14,930 bases of DNA from JAVVEZ01 sp032250895 (GCA_032250895.1 JAVVEZ010000083.1:1-14930); one strand, 5' to 3'. Counted from the stretch's first letter, positions 1-7,938 are shown. Made by a program: numbers and translations. Notes: generated by a model not told the origin, from the letters alone.

Positions 1-34
1 CGGCAAAGCATTCATCGTTCGTCGTATTTCTACG

Positions 35-58
35 GCGCAGGCCCCTAGGAGCCTGCGC
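35..58. repeat. Perfect 8-bp inverted repeat (hairpin) with CTAG in the loop
   Basis: GCGCAGGC (35-42) pairs with GCCTGCGC (51-58) around an 8-nt loop that contains CTAG. No T-run follows on either strand, so it is not a convincing intrinsic terminator. The 12-mer CCTAGGAGCCTG (44-55) also occurs at the outer edge of the inverted-repeat element near position 11465, so this hairpin may be related to that element or be a target of the same kind. It could also simply belong to an upstream gene outside the window. Confidence 0.4.
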
Positions 59-64
59 AAGGTC

Positions 65-92
65 TGGACATTTCCCAAAACTGTGCTAGAGT
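65..92 (+). promoter_or_regulatory. Sigma70-type promoter with extended -10, for the helicase
   Basis: A -35 box TGGACA (65-70, 5 of 6 to consensus) is followed after 16 nt by TAGAGT (87-92). The -10 is preceded by TGC, which makes an extended -10. Initiation would fall near position 99, giving a leader of about 340 nt before the helicase ATG at 441. No better promoter was seen closer to the gene. The call is from sequence pattern only. Confidence 0.5.
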
Positions 93-98
93 GCCCTC

Positions 99-440
99 CG
101 GCTGTGATAGTAGACCTTGAGCTATCCCGCCAGTGCATTCTCTTTAGCTAAAAGGTTTTTTCTGCAGGCAACAGACTTGCAGTTTGCTGAGACCTCCGGT
201 CCCTGCCTTTACTCTTGTCCGTGCCGCGTCCAGCTTGCCTGCAAGTCCGATCAGCGCCACCCCGCAAAAGTCATCTATCGACATGCACACCCGTGCAACC
301 ACATGTTCTTCATCTGGAAACCACAATTTAATCAGTAAGGCCTGACGCGTATCGGCGTGTTTCACGAGCTCCGCATACCGTCCCTGTCCTTGCTACACCC
401 TGAACTTGCAGGCTGTACCTGCTGAACAAAGAGAATTTCA
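99..440 (+). other. Long 5' leader of the helicase gene, no convincing ORF
   Basis: Between the predicted start site and the helicase start codon I see no gene I can support. The open frames here (for example 117-338) have no good ribosome site and an unstructured-looking composition. A small hairpin, GCAGG/CCTGC (408-422), sits just upstream of the Shine-Dalgarno sequence AAAGAG (428-433). Long leaders are known on cold-shock RNA helicase genes such as E. coli deaD/csdA, so post-transcriptional control is possible here. That is inference; a small RNA is an alternative. Confidence 0.35.
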
Positions 441-1928
441 ATGAGTTTTGATACCCTCGGTTTAACCGAATCCCTGTTGAGCGCCGTTGCGGCAACCGGC
501 TACACCACTCCGACCCCGATTCAGGCCCAGGCCATCCCGGCCATACTCGCCGGCCAGGATGTCATGGCCGCAGCCCAGACCGGCACCGGCAAGACCGCCG
601 GTTTTACATTGCCCCTGCTGCAACGCCTGGGCGGCAAGGCCGCCCCCAAAAGCAACCATGTGCGAGCCCTGGTACTCACGCCAACCCGTGAACTCGCAGC
701 GCAGATTCAGGACAGCGTCGAGACCTACGGCAAAAACGAAAAACTACGCTCTGTCGTGGTCTTTGGCGGCGTCAATATCAACCCCCAGATGATGGCCCTG
801 CGCCGGGGTGTCGACATCCTGGTGGCGACACCCGGACGCCTGCTGGATCTGTATCAGCAGAACGCCGTCAAATTCAGTGATATCGAGGTGCTGGTTCTGG
901 ATGAAGCCGACCGCATGCTGGACATGGGTTTTATCAGGGACATCAAAAAGATTCTTGCCCTGTTGCCGAAACAACGCCAGAACCTGATGTTTTCCGCCAC
1001 GTTCTCGGATGACATCCGTACCCTGGCAAAAACCATCTGCCATCAGCCGGTTGAAATCGACGTGGCTCCCCGCAACTCCACCGTGGATGCCATCAGTCAG
1101 AAACTGTACCTGGTGAACAAGGACAAAAAGGCGGATCTGCTGAGTCATCTGCTGCGTACCAACAGCGACCAGACCCTGGTTTTCAGCCGCACCAAGCATG
1201 GTGCCAACAAGCTGGTGCAGCGCCTGGAAAGAGACAATATCACCGCCCTTGCCATTCATGGCAACAAGAGTCAGAGTCAGCGCACCAAAGCCTTGAGTGA
1301 ATTCAAACAGAACAAGGTGCAGGTCCTGGTGGCCACCGACATCGCCGCCCGCGGCATCGACATCGATCAACTGGCAATGGTCATCAATTTCGACATGCCT
1401 CATGTTCCCGAAGACTATGTGCATCGTATCGGCCGGACCGGGCGGGCCGGTGCCAGCGGTCAGGCGATTTCCCTGGTCAGTGAAGACGAGAACCGACAGC
1501 TGCGTGATATTGAACGTCTGATCAAAAGAAAAATAGACCGTGCTGCCGCCAATGATCTGCCTCCGGCATTGATGCTGGCTCCGCGTGCCCAGATAACAGT
1601 CGAGGCCGGTGAAGCCTCTCAGGGCAGACAGTCCAGAAGCAATTCAGGAAACAACAACAATCGCGCCAGAAATAACGGCAACCAAGGCGGCAGAAGCAAT
1701 GCCAGAAACGGCACGCGCAGCGGTACTGGCAGTAATGCCGGATCCGGCCCGCGGCAGGAGGTTTCCGGTAATCGCTGGGATCAGGGACAGACAGCTCGCC
1801 CTGCGCGCCGGCCATCACAGCCACGATCCAATGCCTCGGCGCCGGCGAACCAGCCGGTCGACAAACCCAAGCTGGCCAACATCCTGTGGAAGTCCCTGCG
1901 TTCAAGCCTGGGCAGGACGCCCGAATAG
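441..1928 (+). CDS. rhlE: ATP-dependent DEAD-box RNA helicase, RhlE type
   Basis: This cytoplasmic enzyme unwinds RNA duplexes using ATP; RhlE-type helicases act in ribosome assembly, RNA turnover and cold adaptation. All motifs are visible: Q motif with GYTTPTPIQ (20-28), Walker A AQTGTGKT (45-52), PTREL (81-85), GG (109-110), TPGR (130-133), DEAD (154-157), SAT (185-187), ARGID (303-307) and HRIGRTGR (328-335). The two RecA lobes end near residue 380. The last 100 or so residues are a low-complexity Asn/Gly/Arg/Ser-rich tail typical of RhlE and likely disordered and RNA-binding. The length of 495 aa fits RhlE. The ATG at 441 has AAAGAG seven bases upstream. The gene is monocistronic and convergent with macB. 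The family is certain; the RhlE subfamily is chosen from core sequence and tail and is less certain than the family. Confidence 0.95.
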   Translation: MSFDTLGLTESLLSAVAATGYTTPTPIQAQAIPAILAGQDVMAAAQTGTGKTAGFTLPLLQRLGGKAAPKSNHVRALVLTPTRELAAQIQDSVETYGKNEKLRSVVVFGGVNINPQMMALRRGVDILVATPGRLLDLYQQNAVKFSDIEVLVLDEADRMLDMGFIRDIKKILALLPKQRQNLMFSATFSDDIRTLAKTICHQPVEIDVAPRNSTVDAISQKLYLVNKDKKADLLSHLLRTNSDQTLVFSRTKHGANKLVQRLERDNITALAIHGNKSQSQRTKALSEFKQNKVQVLVATDIAARGIDIDQLAMVINFDMPHVPEDYVHRIGRTGRAGASGQAISLVSEDENRQLRDIERLIKRKIDRAAANDLPPALMLAPRAQITVEAGEASQGRQSRSNSGNNNNRARNNGNQGGRSNARNGTRSGTGSNAGSGPRQEVSGNRWDQGQTARPARRPSQPRSNASAPANQPVDKPKLANILWKSLRSSLGRTPE

Positions 1929-1956
1929 AACTGTCTGGGATGAACGCGCAGCATTT

Positions 1957-1975
1957 CCCCCGCCTGCGCGGGCCT
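1957..1975. terminator. GC-rich hairpin between convergent genes
   Basis: CCCGC (1959-1963) pairs with GCGGG (1968-1972) around CTGC, in the 47-nt gap between the helicase stop and the macB stop. There is no proper U-run on either side, only short pyrimidine stretches. It could act as a shared bidirectional terminator, but the evidence is weak. Confidence 0.25.
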
Positions 1976-3997
1976 TCAGTCGTTGGCAAGAGCTACCACA
2001 GGGTCGAGTCCTGCGGCCTTGCGGGCTGGCGCAAAACCGAAAATCAGGCCGATCGCGGTGGCGCTGGAAAAAGCCAGGATCATCGGCTGGCTGGTAAACA
2101 GGATGGATACCCCGAAGGACTTCAACACCATGCCCACTCCTATTCCGGCGGCCACCCCAAGCATGCCGCCAACTCCGGAAACAACGATGGCCTCGGCCAG
2201 AAACTGCTGAAGAATATCACTCTGACGGGCGCCAGTGGCCATGCGAATGCCAATTTCCCGGGTTCGCTCGGTGACCGATACCAGCATGATGTTCATGACC
2301 CCGATGCCACCCACCAGCAGCGAAATCGCGGCCACCGAGCCCAGCAGCATGGTGAAGGTGTCCTGGGAGGCAGAAACCGTGTCCAGCAGTTCGGCACTGT
2401 TGAAAATTCGAAAGTCCTGCACGCCATGACGCGCCACCATGAACTCGGTGAGATTTCTCTCGGTCTCGTCGATCTTGCCCACATCATCCACGGCGACGGC
2501 GATGGAACGGGCAAATTTCTGTCCAAACAGCCTCAGACCGCCCGTTTTCAGTGGCACAAAAACCGCATCGTCCTGGTCCCGGCCACCAAAGCCGGAGGAG
2601 CCCTTGCGGGTCATCACCCCGATAATCTGGAAGGGCACGTTGCGGATAAGAAGATACTCACCCAGCGGATTCCCCCCGCCGGGAAACAGCGCTTCGGCAA
2701 CCGTGGCACCCAACACCGCCACGGGCGTATAGGTATCGCTGTCGCGGCGGGTAAAAAACACACCCTGGGCCAGGGGCCAGTTGCGGGCCTGCGGCAGACT
2801 TTCTGACGTGGCGGTGATTTGGGTCTGGTAATCCTGGCGGCCAAAGCGCACCGTCTCATTGCCCTGGATTTCAGGCAGCGTGGACAGCACATTGGGCACG
2901 TTTTCCATAATGGCGTCGGCGTCCTCGAAGGACAGCGTGGACGGTATATTCCTGGATTGACCTTCCCCCCGCGCTGGTTGCAGGTTCAGTATGTTGGTCC
3001 CGATGGAACTGATCCGGTCCACGATGTCCCGCCGCGCACCCTCGCCAATGGCCAGCATGGCCACCACCGAAGCCACGCCTATGACGATGCCCAGCAGGGT
3101 CAGCACGGTTCTGAAAAGATTGGCCTTGAGGGAACGCAGGGCCATCCGGGCGGCTTCACCGAGACCCGCCAGCGATGACACGATTTTCCGGCTTAAAAAC
3201 AAATCGCTGAGCTTGATGTTCTGTCCGGCATCGATGGTTCCGTCGACAGGACCGCTGTCATTCAGAATATTGCCATCCCGAAATTCGATGATCCGGTCCG
3301 CATGCCCGGCCACCTCCGCATCGTGTGTGATGACGATGACGGTATGGCCACGCCGGGCCAGATCTTTCAGCAGCGCCAGGACTTCCACCCCACTTTGGGA
3401 ATCCAGGGCGCCCGTAGGCTCGTCGGCCAGAATGATCTTGCCGCCATTCATCAGTGCCCTGGCGATGGAGACACGCTGCTGCTGCCCGCCGGACAGCTGA
3501 CTGGGGCGATGATCCATTCGCTCGCCCAGACCCAGAGAGCTCAGCAGCTGGCGCGCGCGATAATGCCGCTGGGCCGCAGAAATACCCGCATAAACCGCCG
3601 GTACTTCGACATTTTCTTCCGCCGTTGCGTTGGCCAGCAGGTTGTAACTCTGAAACACAAACCCGAAGGCTTCACGCCGTAACCAGGCCAGACCGTCGGC
3701 ATCAAAGCTTTTGATGTTGCGGCCCGCAAACAGGTAGGTGCCACTGTTGGGCCGGTCCAGGCAGCCGAGAATATTCATCAGAGTGGATTTCCCGGAACCC
3801 GACTGTCCCATGATGGCAACAAATTCGCCCGGATAGATTTTCAGGTTGATGCCGCGCAGGGCCCTGACTTCCACGCCTCCACCCGTGACGAAGGTCCGGG
3901 TGATATTCCTGAACTCAATCAGGGGGATGGCGCTCTCATGAACCTCAGCCGGCTTGCCGATGTCCAGCAATCCGGCAGCCGGATTCTGAGTGCTCAC
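1976..3997 (-). CDS. macB: MacB-type ABC transporter, fused ATPase and FtsX-like permease
   Basis: This inner-membrane component of a tripartite efflux system hydrolyses ATP to drive export through a periplasmic adaptor and a TolC-like outer-membrane channel. The N-terminal ATPase shows Walker A GQSGSGKS (64-71), Q-loop Gln116, signature LSGGQ (168-172), Walker B IILADE (188-193) and switch His225. TM1 lies at about 295-318, a large periplasmic domain follows to about 545, and three further TM segments end the protein with the FtsX-type MNIMLVSVTERTREIGIR region. At 673 aa it is close to E. coli MacB (648 aa). The start is GTG at 3997, and GTGA overlaps the macA stop by 4 nt, so translation is coupled. 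Substrate unknown: the family exports macrolides, peptides, siderophores or toxins. No TolC gene lies in the window. Confidence 0.93.
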   Translation of the reverse strand: MSTQNPAAGLLDIGKPAEVHESAIPLIEFRNITRTFVTGGGVEVRALRGINLKIYPGEFVAIMGQSGSGKSTLMNILGCLDRPNSGTYLFAGRNIKSFDADGLAWLRREAFGFVFQSYNLLANATAEENVEVPAVYAGISAAQRHYRARQLLSSLGLGERMDHRPSQLSGGQQQRVSIARALMNGGKIILADEPTGALDSQSGVEVLALLKDLARRGHTVIVITHDAEVAGHADRIIEFRDGNILNDSGPVDGTIDAGQNIKLSDLFLSRKIVSSLAGLGEAARMALRSLKANLFRTVLTLLGIVIGVASVVAMLAIGEGARRDIVDRISSIGTNILNLQPARGEGQSRNIPSTLSFEDADAIMENVPNVLSTLPEIQGNETVRFGRQDYQTQITATSESLPQARNWPLAQGVFFTRRDSDTYTPVAVLGATVAEALFPGGGNPLGEYLLIRNVPFQIIGVMTRKGSSGFGGRDQDDAVFVPLKTGGLRLFGQKFARSIAVAVDDVGKIDETERNLTEFMVARHGVQDFRIFNSAELLDTVSASQDTFTMLLGSVAAISLLVGGIGVMNIMLVSVTERTREIGIRMATGARQSDILQQFLAEAIVVSGVGGMLGVAAGIGVGMVLKSFGVSILFTSQPMILAFSSATAIGLIFGFAPARKAAGLDPVVALAND

Positions 3998-5445
3998 CGG
4001 AAGCCCCCGGGCCGGAACCCACCCCCGCCACCACCAAAACCACCAGGCCGGATTGGCGGACCACCGGCATTATTGCCGGGTGCCGGGCCACCCGGCTGCA
4101 GAATGCCTGCCACGACTCTGTCACCTGCCTTCAGACCGGAAATCACCTCGGCCGCAATCCGGCTGCTGACACCCACCAGGACCTCTTTTTCGCTGATGGA
4201 GCCATCGCCATTGACGATCTGAACCGTCGCCAGATGCGCACCCTCGGGACGGCTCCGGTCCGCAAAGTTGCCACCCGCCGGTCGTTGCCCGGCCGGACCG
4301 GATCTGGGGCCGGTGCCTCCGGCTGCGGGCAATCCCCGTGGCGAAGTTCCATCGGCACTGCCGGCACCGGCAAAACCGGAACCTGGCATTCTCGCACCGG
4401 AGCCGGTTTTGGGGCCTCCACCAGCCTGCGGCTGATCCTTGAAGGTCAGGGCGCCCAGCGGAACCGTCAACACATTTTCGGCCGCCGAGGTGATGAAGAA
4501 AACCTGGGCCGTCATCTCGGGCAGCAGGGCACCATCCTGATTGTCGACATCAAACAGCCCGGTATAGAGCACCACATTGTTTTCGATGACCGGGGTCGGC
4601 AGAATCTGGCGCAATTTGCCGTACCAGCGCCGTTTGTCACCGCCGAGGGTCATGAAATAAACGTCCATGCCCTGCTTGAGTTTGCCGATATCCGCTTCCG
4701 AGATATCCGTCTCTACCGTCATCGTGGAAAGATTGGCAATCCGCAGGATGGTCGGTGCCTGCTGGGTGGCATTGAGCGTGCGGCCCTCATTCATTTCGAT
4801 GGCAACGACAGTGCCGCTTGCCGGGGCATAGATGCGGCTGAATTCCAGTGTCGTCTCGTCGCTGGCAAGCGTGGCGCGGCTTTGAATGATCTGGGCCTCG
4901 AGTTGGGCAAGTGCGGATTTGGATGCTGCCAGGTTGTTGACGGCGGTATCGTAATCCAGCTTGCTGGCGGCATTCACGCCCATCAGCTGTTCCTGGCGGG
5001 CCTTGTTGCTGCTTGCCAGCACAAGCTCTGCCTGACGTGCGCTTATCTGCGCCTCCAACGCGGCAATATTGGCCCGGCTCGCCTCCACCCGGTTGAGTTG
5101 TACCCGTGCATCGATCTCGGCCAGCAGTTGCCCCTGCTTCACCCGATCGCCAATCTCGACATGCAGCTTGTCCAGCTGTCCCGAAACCTGGGCGCCCACA
5201 TCCACAAAACTGCTGGGTTTGAGACTGCCGGCGGATGCAACGGCATTTTCGATGCTGCCAATTTCAACACTGACGATCAGAGGTTGTACCCCGCTTTCCT
5301 CTTCACCCTGCTGCTGCCAGTAATAATACCCTCCGGCCACCAACGCCAGAAGAACGGCAAGCACGGCATAGCGGCGTCCGCGACGGCGCGGTATCGGGTT
5401 GAAATCGTCAGTGTGGCTGGAAGCTGATCCTGTGGTTAACGGCAT
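3994..5445 (-). CDS. macA: MacA-type periplasmic adaptor (membrane fusion protein)
   Basis: It links the MacB-like transporter to an outer-membrane channel. An N-terminal cytoplasmic stub precedes one TM helix (about 26-43). Two lipoyl half-motifs (about 80-112 and 206-240) flank an Ala/Gln-rich coiled-coil hairpin (about 115-200). A beta-barrel (about 245-325) and a membrane-proximal domain follow. At 483 aa it is much longer than E. coli MacA (371 aa). The excess is a Gly/Pro/Ser-rich insertion at about 341-403 inside the membrane-proximal domain and a Gly-rich tail at 451-483. The ATG at 5445 has a weak AGAGAAG ribosome site. It is the first gene of the operon; the upstream gap carries the decamer array and a poor promoter candidate (TAGAAT, complement of 5533-5538). 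The family is secure; the exact substrate is not. Confidence 0.9.
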   Translation of the reverse strand: MPLTTGSASSHTDDFNPIPRRRGRRYAVLAVLLALVAGGYYYWQQQGEEESGVQPLIVSVEIGSIENAVASAGSLKPSSFVDVGAQVSGQLDKLHVEIGDRVKQGQLLAEIDARVQLNRVEASRANIAALEAQISARQAELVLASSNKARQEQLMGVNAASKLDYDTAVNNLAASKSALAQLEAQIIQSRATLASDETTLEFSRIYAPASGTVVAIEMNEGRTLNATQQAPTILRIANLSTMTVETDISEADIGKLKQGMDVYFMTLGGDKRRWYGKLRQILPTPVIENNVVLYTGLFDVDNQDGALLPEMTAQVFFITSAAENVLTVPLGALTFKDQPQAGGGPKTGSGARMPGSGFAGAGSADGTSPRGLPAAGGTGPRSGPAGQRPAGGNFADRSRPEGAHLATVQIVNGDGSISEKEVLVGVSSRIAAEVISGLKAGDRVVAGILQPGGPAPGNNAGGPPIRPGGFGGGGGGFRPGGFR

Positions 5446-5550
5446 GGACTTCTCTTCTTATTTGTGTGGTGGTGGGTAGACGGGCGCCTCTACGTCAACT
5501 TTACAGCTCGGGCGAGCATAAAATTGGAGCCGATTCTATGCCGACAAAGC

Positions 5551-5583
5551 GCAAAAAAAATGCAAATAAAAGGGAAATCTCCC
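5551..5583 (-). terminator. Possible weak terminator downstream of the repeat array
   Basis: On the minus strand GGGA/TCCC (5572-5583) forms a short stem, followed by a T-rich tract (complement of 5551-5571) with a run of eight T. The stem is only four to five base pairs. It lies just after the repeat array for a transcript coming from the glutaredoxin gene, so it may end that transcript before macA. Weak call. Confidence 0.25.
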
Positions 5584-5735
5584 GGGCTGCTGCGGACTCT
5601 CCGCACAATTTCGAACAATTCCGCCCGGCTGCTGCGGACTCTCCGCACAATTCCGCACAATTCCGCACAATTCCGCACAATTCCGCACAATCCCGCACAA
5701 TCCCGCACAATCCCGCACAATCCCGCCCGGCTGCT
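5581..5735. repeat. Nested tandem repeat: decamer array with two identical hairpins
   Basis: The core is eight consecutive decamers (5641-5720): one CTCCGCACAA, four TTCCGCACAA and three TCCCGCACAA. A second, degenerate run lies at 5599-5618. Two copies of the perfect hairpin TGCGGACTCTCCGCA (6-bp stem, CTC loop) lie at 5591-5605 and 5633-5647, each opening a decamer run. CCCGGCTGCT (5624-5633 and 5725-5734, with a variant at 5581-5591) borders the units. Two units of different decamer number are thus nested in a larger repeat. Repeat units lacking stops keep frames open on both strands, which explains the spurious ORFs here. It lies between the grx stop and the macA start. Confidence 0.9.
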
Positions 5736-5758
5736 TGTCGGCAATGCAGTGGCTGCAT

Positions 5759-6001
5759 TCAGCTTTTTTGGCTGCGGCGCACCATCGCATCGAGATCCGT
5801 ATAACCACCGATGCCCTTGCCATCGATGAAAATCTGCGGCACCGAGGTGCGCCCGGCGGCCTTTTTCACCATTTCCACATAACGTGTGCGGTCATTGGTC
5901 ACATCGATCTCCTGGTAGGGCACCTTGAGCTGGTCAAGCAAGGCTTTGGCCGCATGACAGAAACCACACCAGTTTTTGGTATAAATCACAACCTCAGGCA
6001 T
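5759..6001 (-). CDS. grxC: Glutaredoxin (GrxC-like) with a CGFC active site
   Basis: This small cytoplasmic thiol-disulfide oxidoreductase reduces protein or glutathione mixed disulfides using glutathione. The 80-aa length fits bacterial Grx3. The active site is WCGFC (Cys12, Cys15), the cis-proline is in TSVPQ (Pro55), and the glutathione-binding GGYTDL is at 65-70. The dithiol motif is CGFC rather than the usual CPYC. The Gly-Phe pair is shared with monothiol CGFS glutaredoxins, but the second Cys is kept. The ribosome site before the ATG at 6001 is weak. The gene is read toward macA, divergent from trkH, with 165 nt between the two starts. Confidence 0.9.
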   Translation of the reverse strand: MPEVVIYTKNWCGFCHAAKALLDQLKVPYQEIDVTNDRTRYVEMVKKAAGRTSVPQIFIDGKGIGGYTDLDAMVRRSQKS

Positions 6002-6138
6002 AAAAGACTCATTCGATGAAGGACGGATTGCATATGTTAAACCCTGCTGCCGGTACTGTGCAGACCTTTTTCAATGAAAAAACACGTAAAAATCAGGCTT
6101 GAGCCATTCCGGTGATGGCATCGTCATCCGGCGCTGAC

Positions 6139-6164
6139 TATACTGCCCCCCAACTGTGGAGGGG
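6139..6164 (+). promoter_or_regulatory. Candidate -10 and ribosome site for trkH
   Basis: TATACT (6139-6144) is a good -10 hexamer, but no convincing -35 is found 16-18 nt upstream. It would give a leader of about 15 nt. GGAGGGG (6158-6164), with its GGAG core 5 nt before the codon, supports the GTG start at 6167. The ribosome site is solid; the promoter is weak. Confidence 0.4.
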
Positions 6165-6166
6165 AC

Positions 6167-7615
6167 GTGGATATTTTCAAACCAGCTTTCAGAATCGGCG
6201 CATTCGTCATGGCGCTGTGGGGCATCTTCATGCTGATTCCCCTTGCCGTCACCCATGGCCAAACGCAGGAAATCGACGATTTCCTCCTCAGCGCAGGCTG
6301 TTGCTTTCTGCTGGCCCTGCTTCTTTTCTGGCTGAGCCGCGGTGAACTGCCATTGATCAAGCCACGCGCCCTGTTCCTGGTTACAGCCCTCAACTGGCTG
6401 TTGTTGTGTGCGACAGGTGCCCTGCCTTACCTGTTTGCGAGCCTGGATATCAATCTGGCGAATGCTGTTTTCGAAAGTGTTTCGGGCGTTACCACCACCG
6501 GCTCCACCACCCTGACCGGACTGGATCAGCTACCGCACAGCCTCCTCCTGTGGCGATCCATAACCCAATGGGTTGGTGGTATCGGCATCATCCTGGTAGC
6601 TGTCGCCGTGCTGCCGGTGCTGAGAGTCGGAGGAATGCGCCTGTTCCGGACCGAGTCCTCCGAATGGACCCACCTGAACGACAGCCACATCCGTCATATT
6701 GCCAGCCAGATCGGCGTGGTTTACCTGGGTATCAGCATCATCTGCTTTCTGGTCTATCTGGGTCTGGGCATGTCGTGGTTCAACGCCCTCAACCATACCT
6801 TCACCACCCTGTCCACCGGCGGGTATTCCACCTCGGACAGCTCCTTCGGACAGTTTCAGAACCCCTCCCTGATGTGGGCGAGCGCAGTATTCATGCTGCT
6901 GGCCGGCTGCCCTTTCCTGCTGCTGGTGGCCAGTATCCAGAAAAGTCCGCTGTTGCTGTTCCAGGACAAACAGGTACGCCTGCTGCTGATCCTGGTGGCG
7001 ATCGCCAGTCTGACCGTATCCGCCTATCGACTGCTGGTTGAGCCCGGCCTCGAACCGGCAGATGTATTGACCACATCCACCTTCAACATTGTTTCCATCA
7101 TCACCACGACCGGCTATGCCAGCGTGGACTATACGCTGTGGGGCAGCTTCCCTATTCTGATCTTCGGTTTTCTGACCTTCTGTGGCGCCTGTTCCGGCTC
7201 CACTTCCGGTGGCATCAAGTTGTTCCGCTTTCAGTTGCTGGCCATTTTCATGCGCGAGCATATTCTGAAAGCCCTGCATCCGAATGCCAAAGTCGCCCGT
7301 TTTTACCACGACCGCATCGTCAGCGAAGAAATTCTGGTCGCCTCCCTCGCCTTTCTGTTTTTCGCAGCCATCAGTTGGGTTGTCGTCAGCCTGCTGCTGG
7401 CGCTGTGCGGACTCGATTCGGTGACCGCCCTGAGCGCATCCCTGACCGCCCTGATGAACGTCGGCCCCGGTTTTGGTCCCATCATCGGACCCGCAGGCAA
7501 TTTCAGTACGCTGCCGGATGCCGCCAAATACATCCTGTCCATCGCCATGCTGCTCGGAAGATTGGAGTATCTTGCCCTGGTGATCATTTTTACCCGGGGC
7601 TTCTGGCGCTGGTGA
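6167..7615 (+). CDS. trkH: Trk-type potassium uptake protein TrkH
   Basis: This inner-membrane K+ channel or transporter subunit is normally gated by the cytoplasmic TrkA protein, which is not in this window. At 482 aa it matches E. coli TrkH (483 aa). The four pore-loop repeats are visible: TTTGST (109-114), STGGY (216-220), TTTGY (313-317) and NVGPG (431-435). GSTSGGIK (344-351) and GRLE (464-467) are further family marks. About ten hydrophobic segments span the length. The start is GTG, chosen for the GGAG core 5 nt upstream and for N-terminal fit. It is divergent from grxC, and its 3' end abuts the accessory island. TrkG/TrkI paralogues cannot be excluded. Confidence 0.94.
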   Translation: MDIFKPAFRIGAFVMALWGIFMLIPLAVTHGQTQEIDDFLLSAGCCFLLALLLFWLSRGELPLIKPRALFLVTALNWLLLCATGALPYLFASLDINLANAVFESVSGVTTTGSTTLTGLDQLPHSLLLWRSITQWVGGIGIILVAVAVLPVLRVGGMRLFRTESSEWTHLNDSHIRHIASQIGVVYLGISIICFLVYLGLGMSWFNALNHTFTTLSTGGYSTSDSSFGQFQNPSLMWASAVFMLLAGCPFLLLVASIQKSPLLLFQDKQVRLLLILVAIASLTVSAYRLLVEPGLEPADVLTTSTFNIVSIITTTGYASVDYTLWGSFPILIFGFLTFCGACSGSTSGGIKLFRFQLLAIFMREHILKALHPNAKVARFYHDRIVSEEILVASLAFLFFAAISWVVVSLLLALCGLDSVTALSASLTALMNVGPGFGPIIGPAGNFSTLPDAAKYILSIAMLLGRLEYLALVIIFTRGFWRW

Positions 7616-7938
7616 ACCCGCCCGCCCGACAATCTGGCAATGAGCTTTTTGCAAGTGCCCCACGCAATGAAGATTCGAAGCACCAGAGGTCTTGACAGGT
7701 GACGGTTCCAGGCCAGGATACAGTCAAGACCGGCGCGCGTGACGTCGCTGTCCGAGGTCAGAATCCAGAGTTGCTCTATGTCGCCGATGGCGCATTGCTG
7801 CCTGACCCCGCTCAACAGTTCTGCCTGCGGATGGTTTGCATAGAGCGGGCAGCGGCCAGGCGCCAGCGCCGCCACCACTTCCGGAATGACCTGTCAGGAA
7901 CCGCCAAGAGTAGCGAGGAGGATGGTGGGAGGGGGCAT
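7616..7938 (-). pseudogene. Broken gene start with CARF-like N-terminus (type III CRISPR accessory remnant)
   Basis: An ATG (7936-7938) shares one base with the toxin stop (TGATG). It opens MPPPTILLATLGGS, then an in-frame TGA (7894-7896, codon 15), then resumes as QVIPEVVAALAPGRCPLY and later LWILTSDSD and LVLRIF. The hydrophobic strand ending in LGGS followed by the VIPE helix resembles the first strand-loop-helix of CARF domains, which sense cyclic oligoadenylate in type III CRISPR effectors and ring nucleases. TGA could derive from TGG (Trp) by one transition. Protein-like sequence continues to the trkH 3' end, where the rest is lost. Family assignment is from motif memory and from the nearby Cmr6-like relic, so it is tentative. 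That the frame is broken is directly visible. Confidence 0.5.

Noticed and set aside
117..365. 73-aa frames on both strands upstream of the helicase
   Set aside because: No ATG with a ribosome site, no recognisable protein character, and they overlap each other antisense.
5581..5735. CRISPR array
   Set aside because: Units are 10 bp with no unique spacers between them; the larger duplicated unit also lacks spacers of uniform length.
5464..5829. Open frames on both strands through the decamer array, giving repetitive peptides
   Set aside because: The 10-bp unit lacks stops in all frames, so open frames arise automatically. No ribosome sites, and one overlaps grxC antisense.
6530..7663. 377-aa minus-strand frame
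   Set aside because: Antisense to trkH, which carries all four pore motifs.
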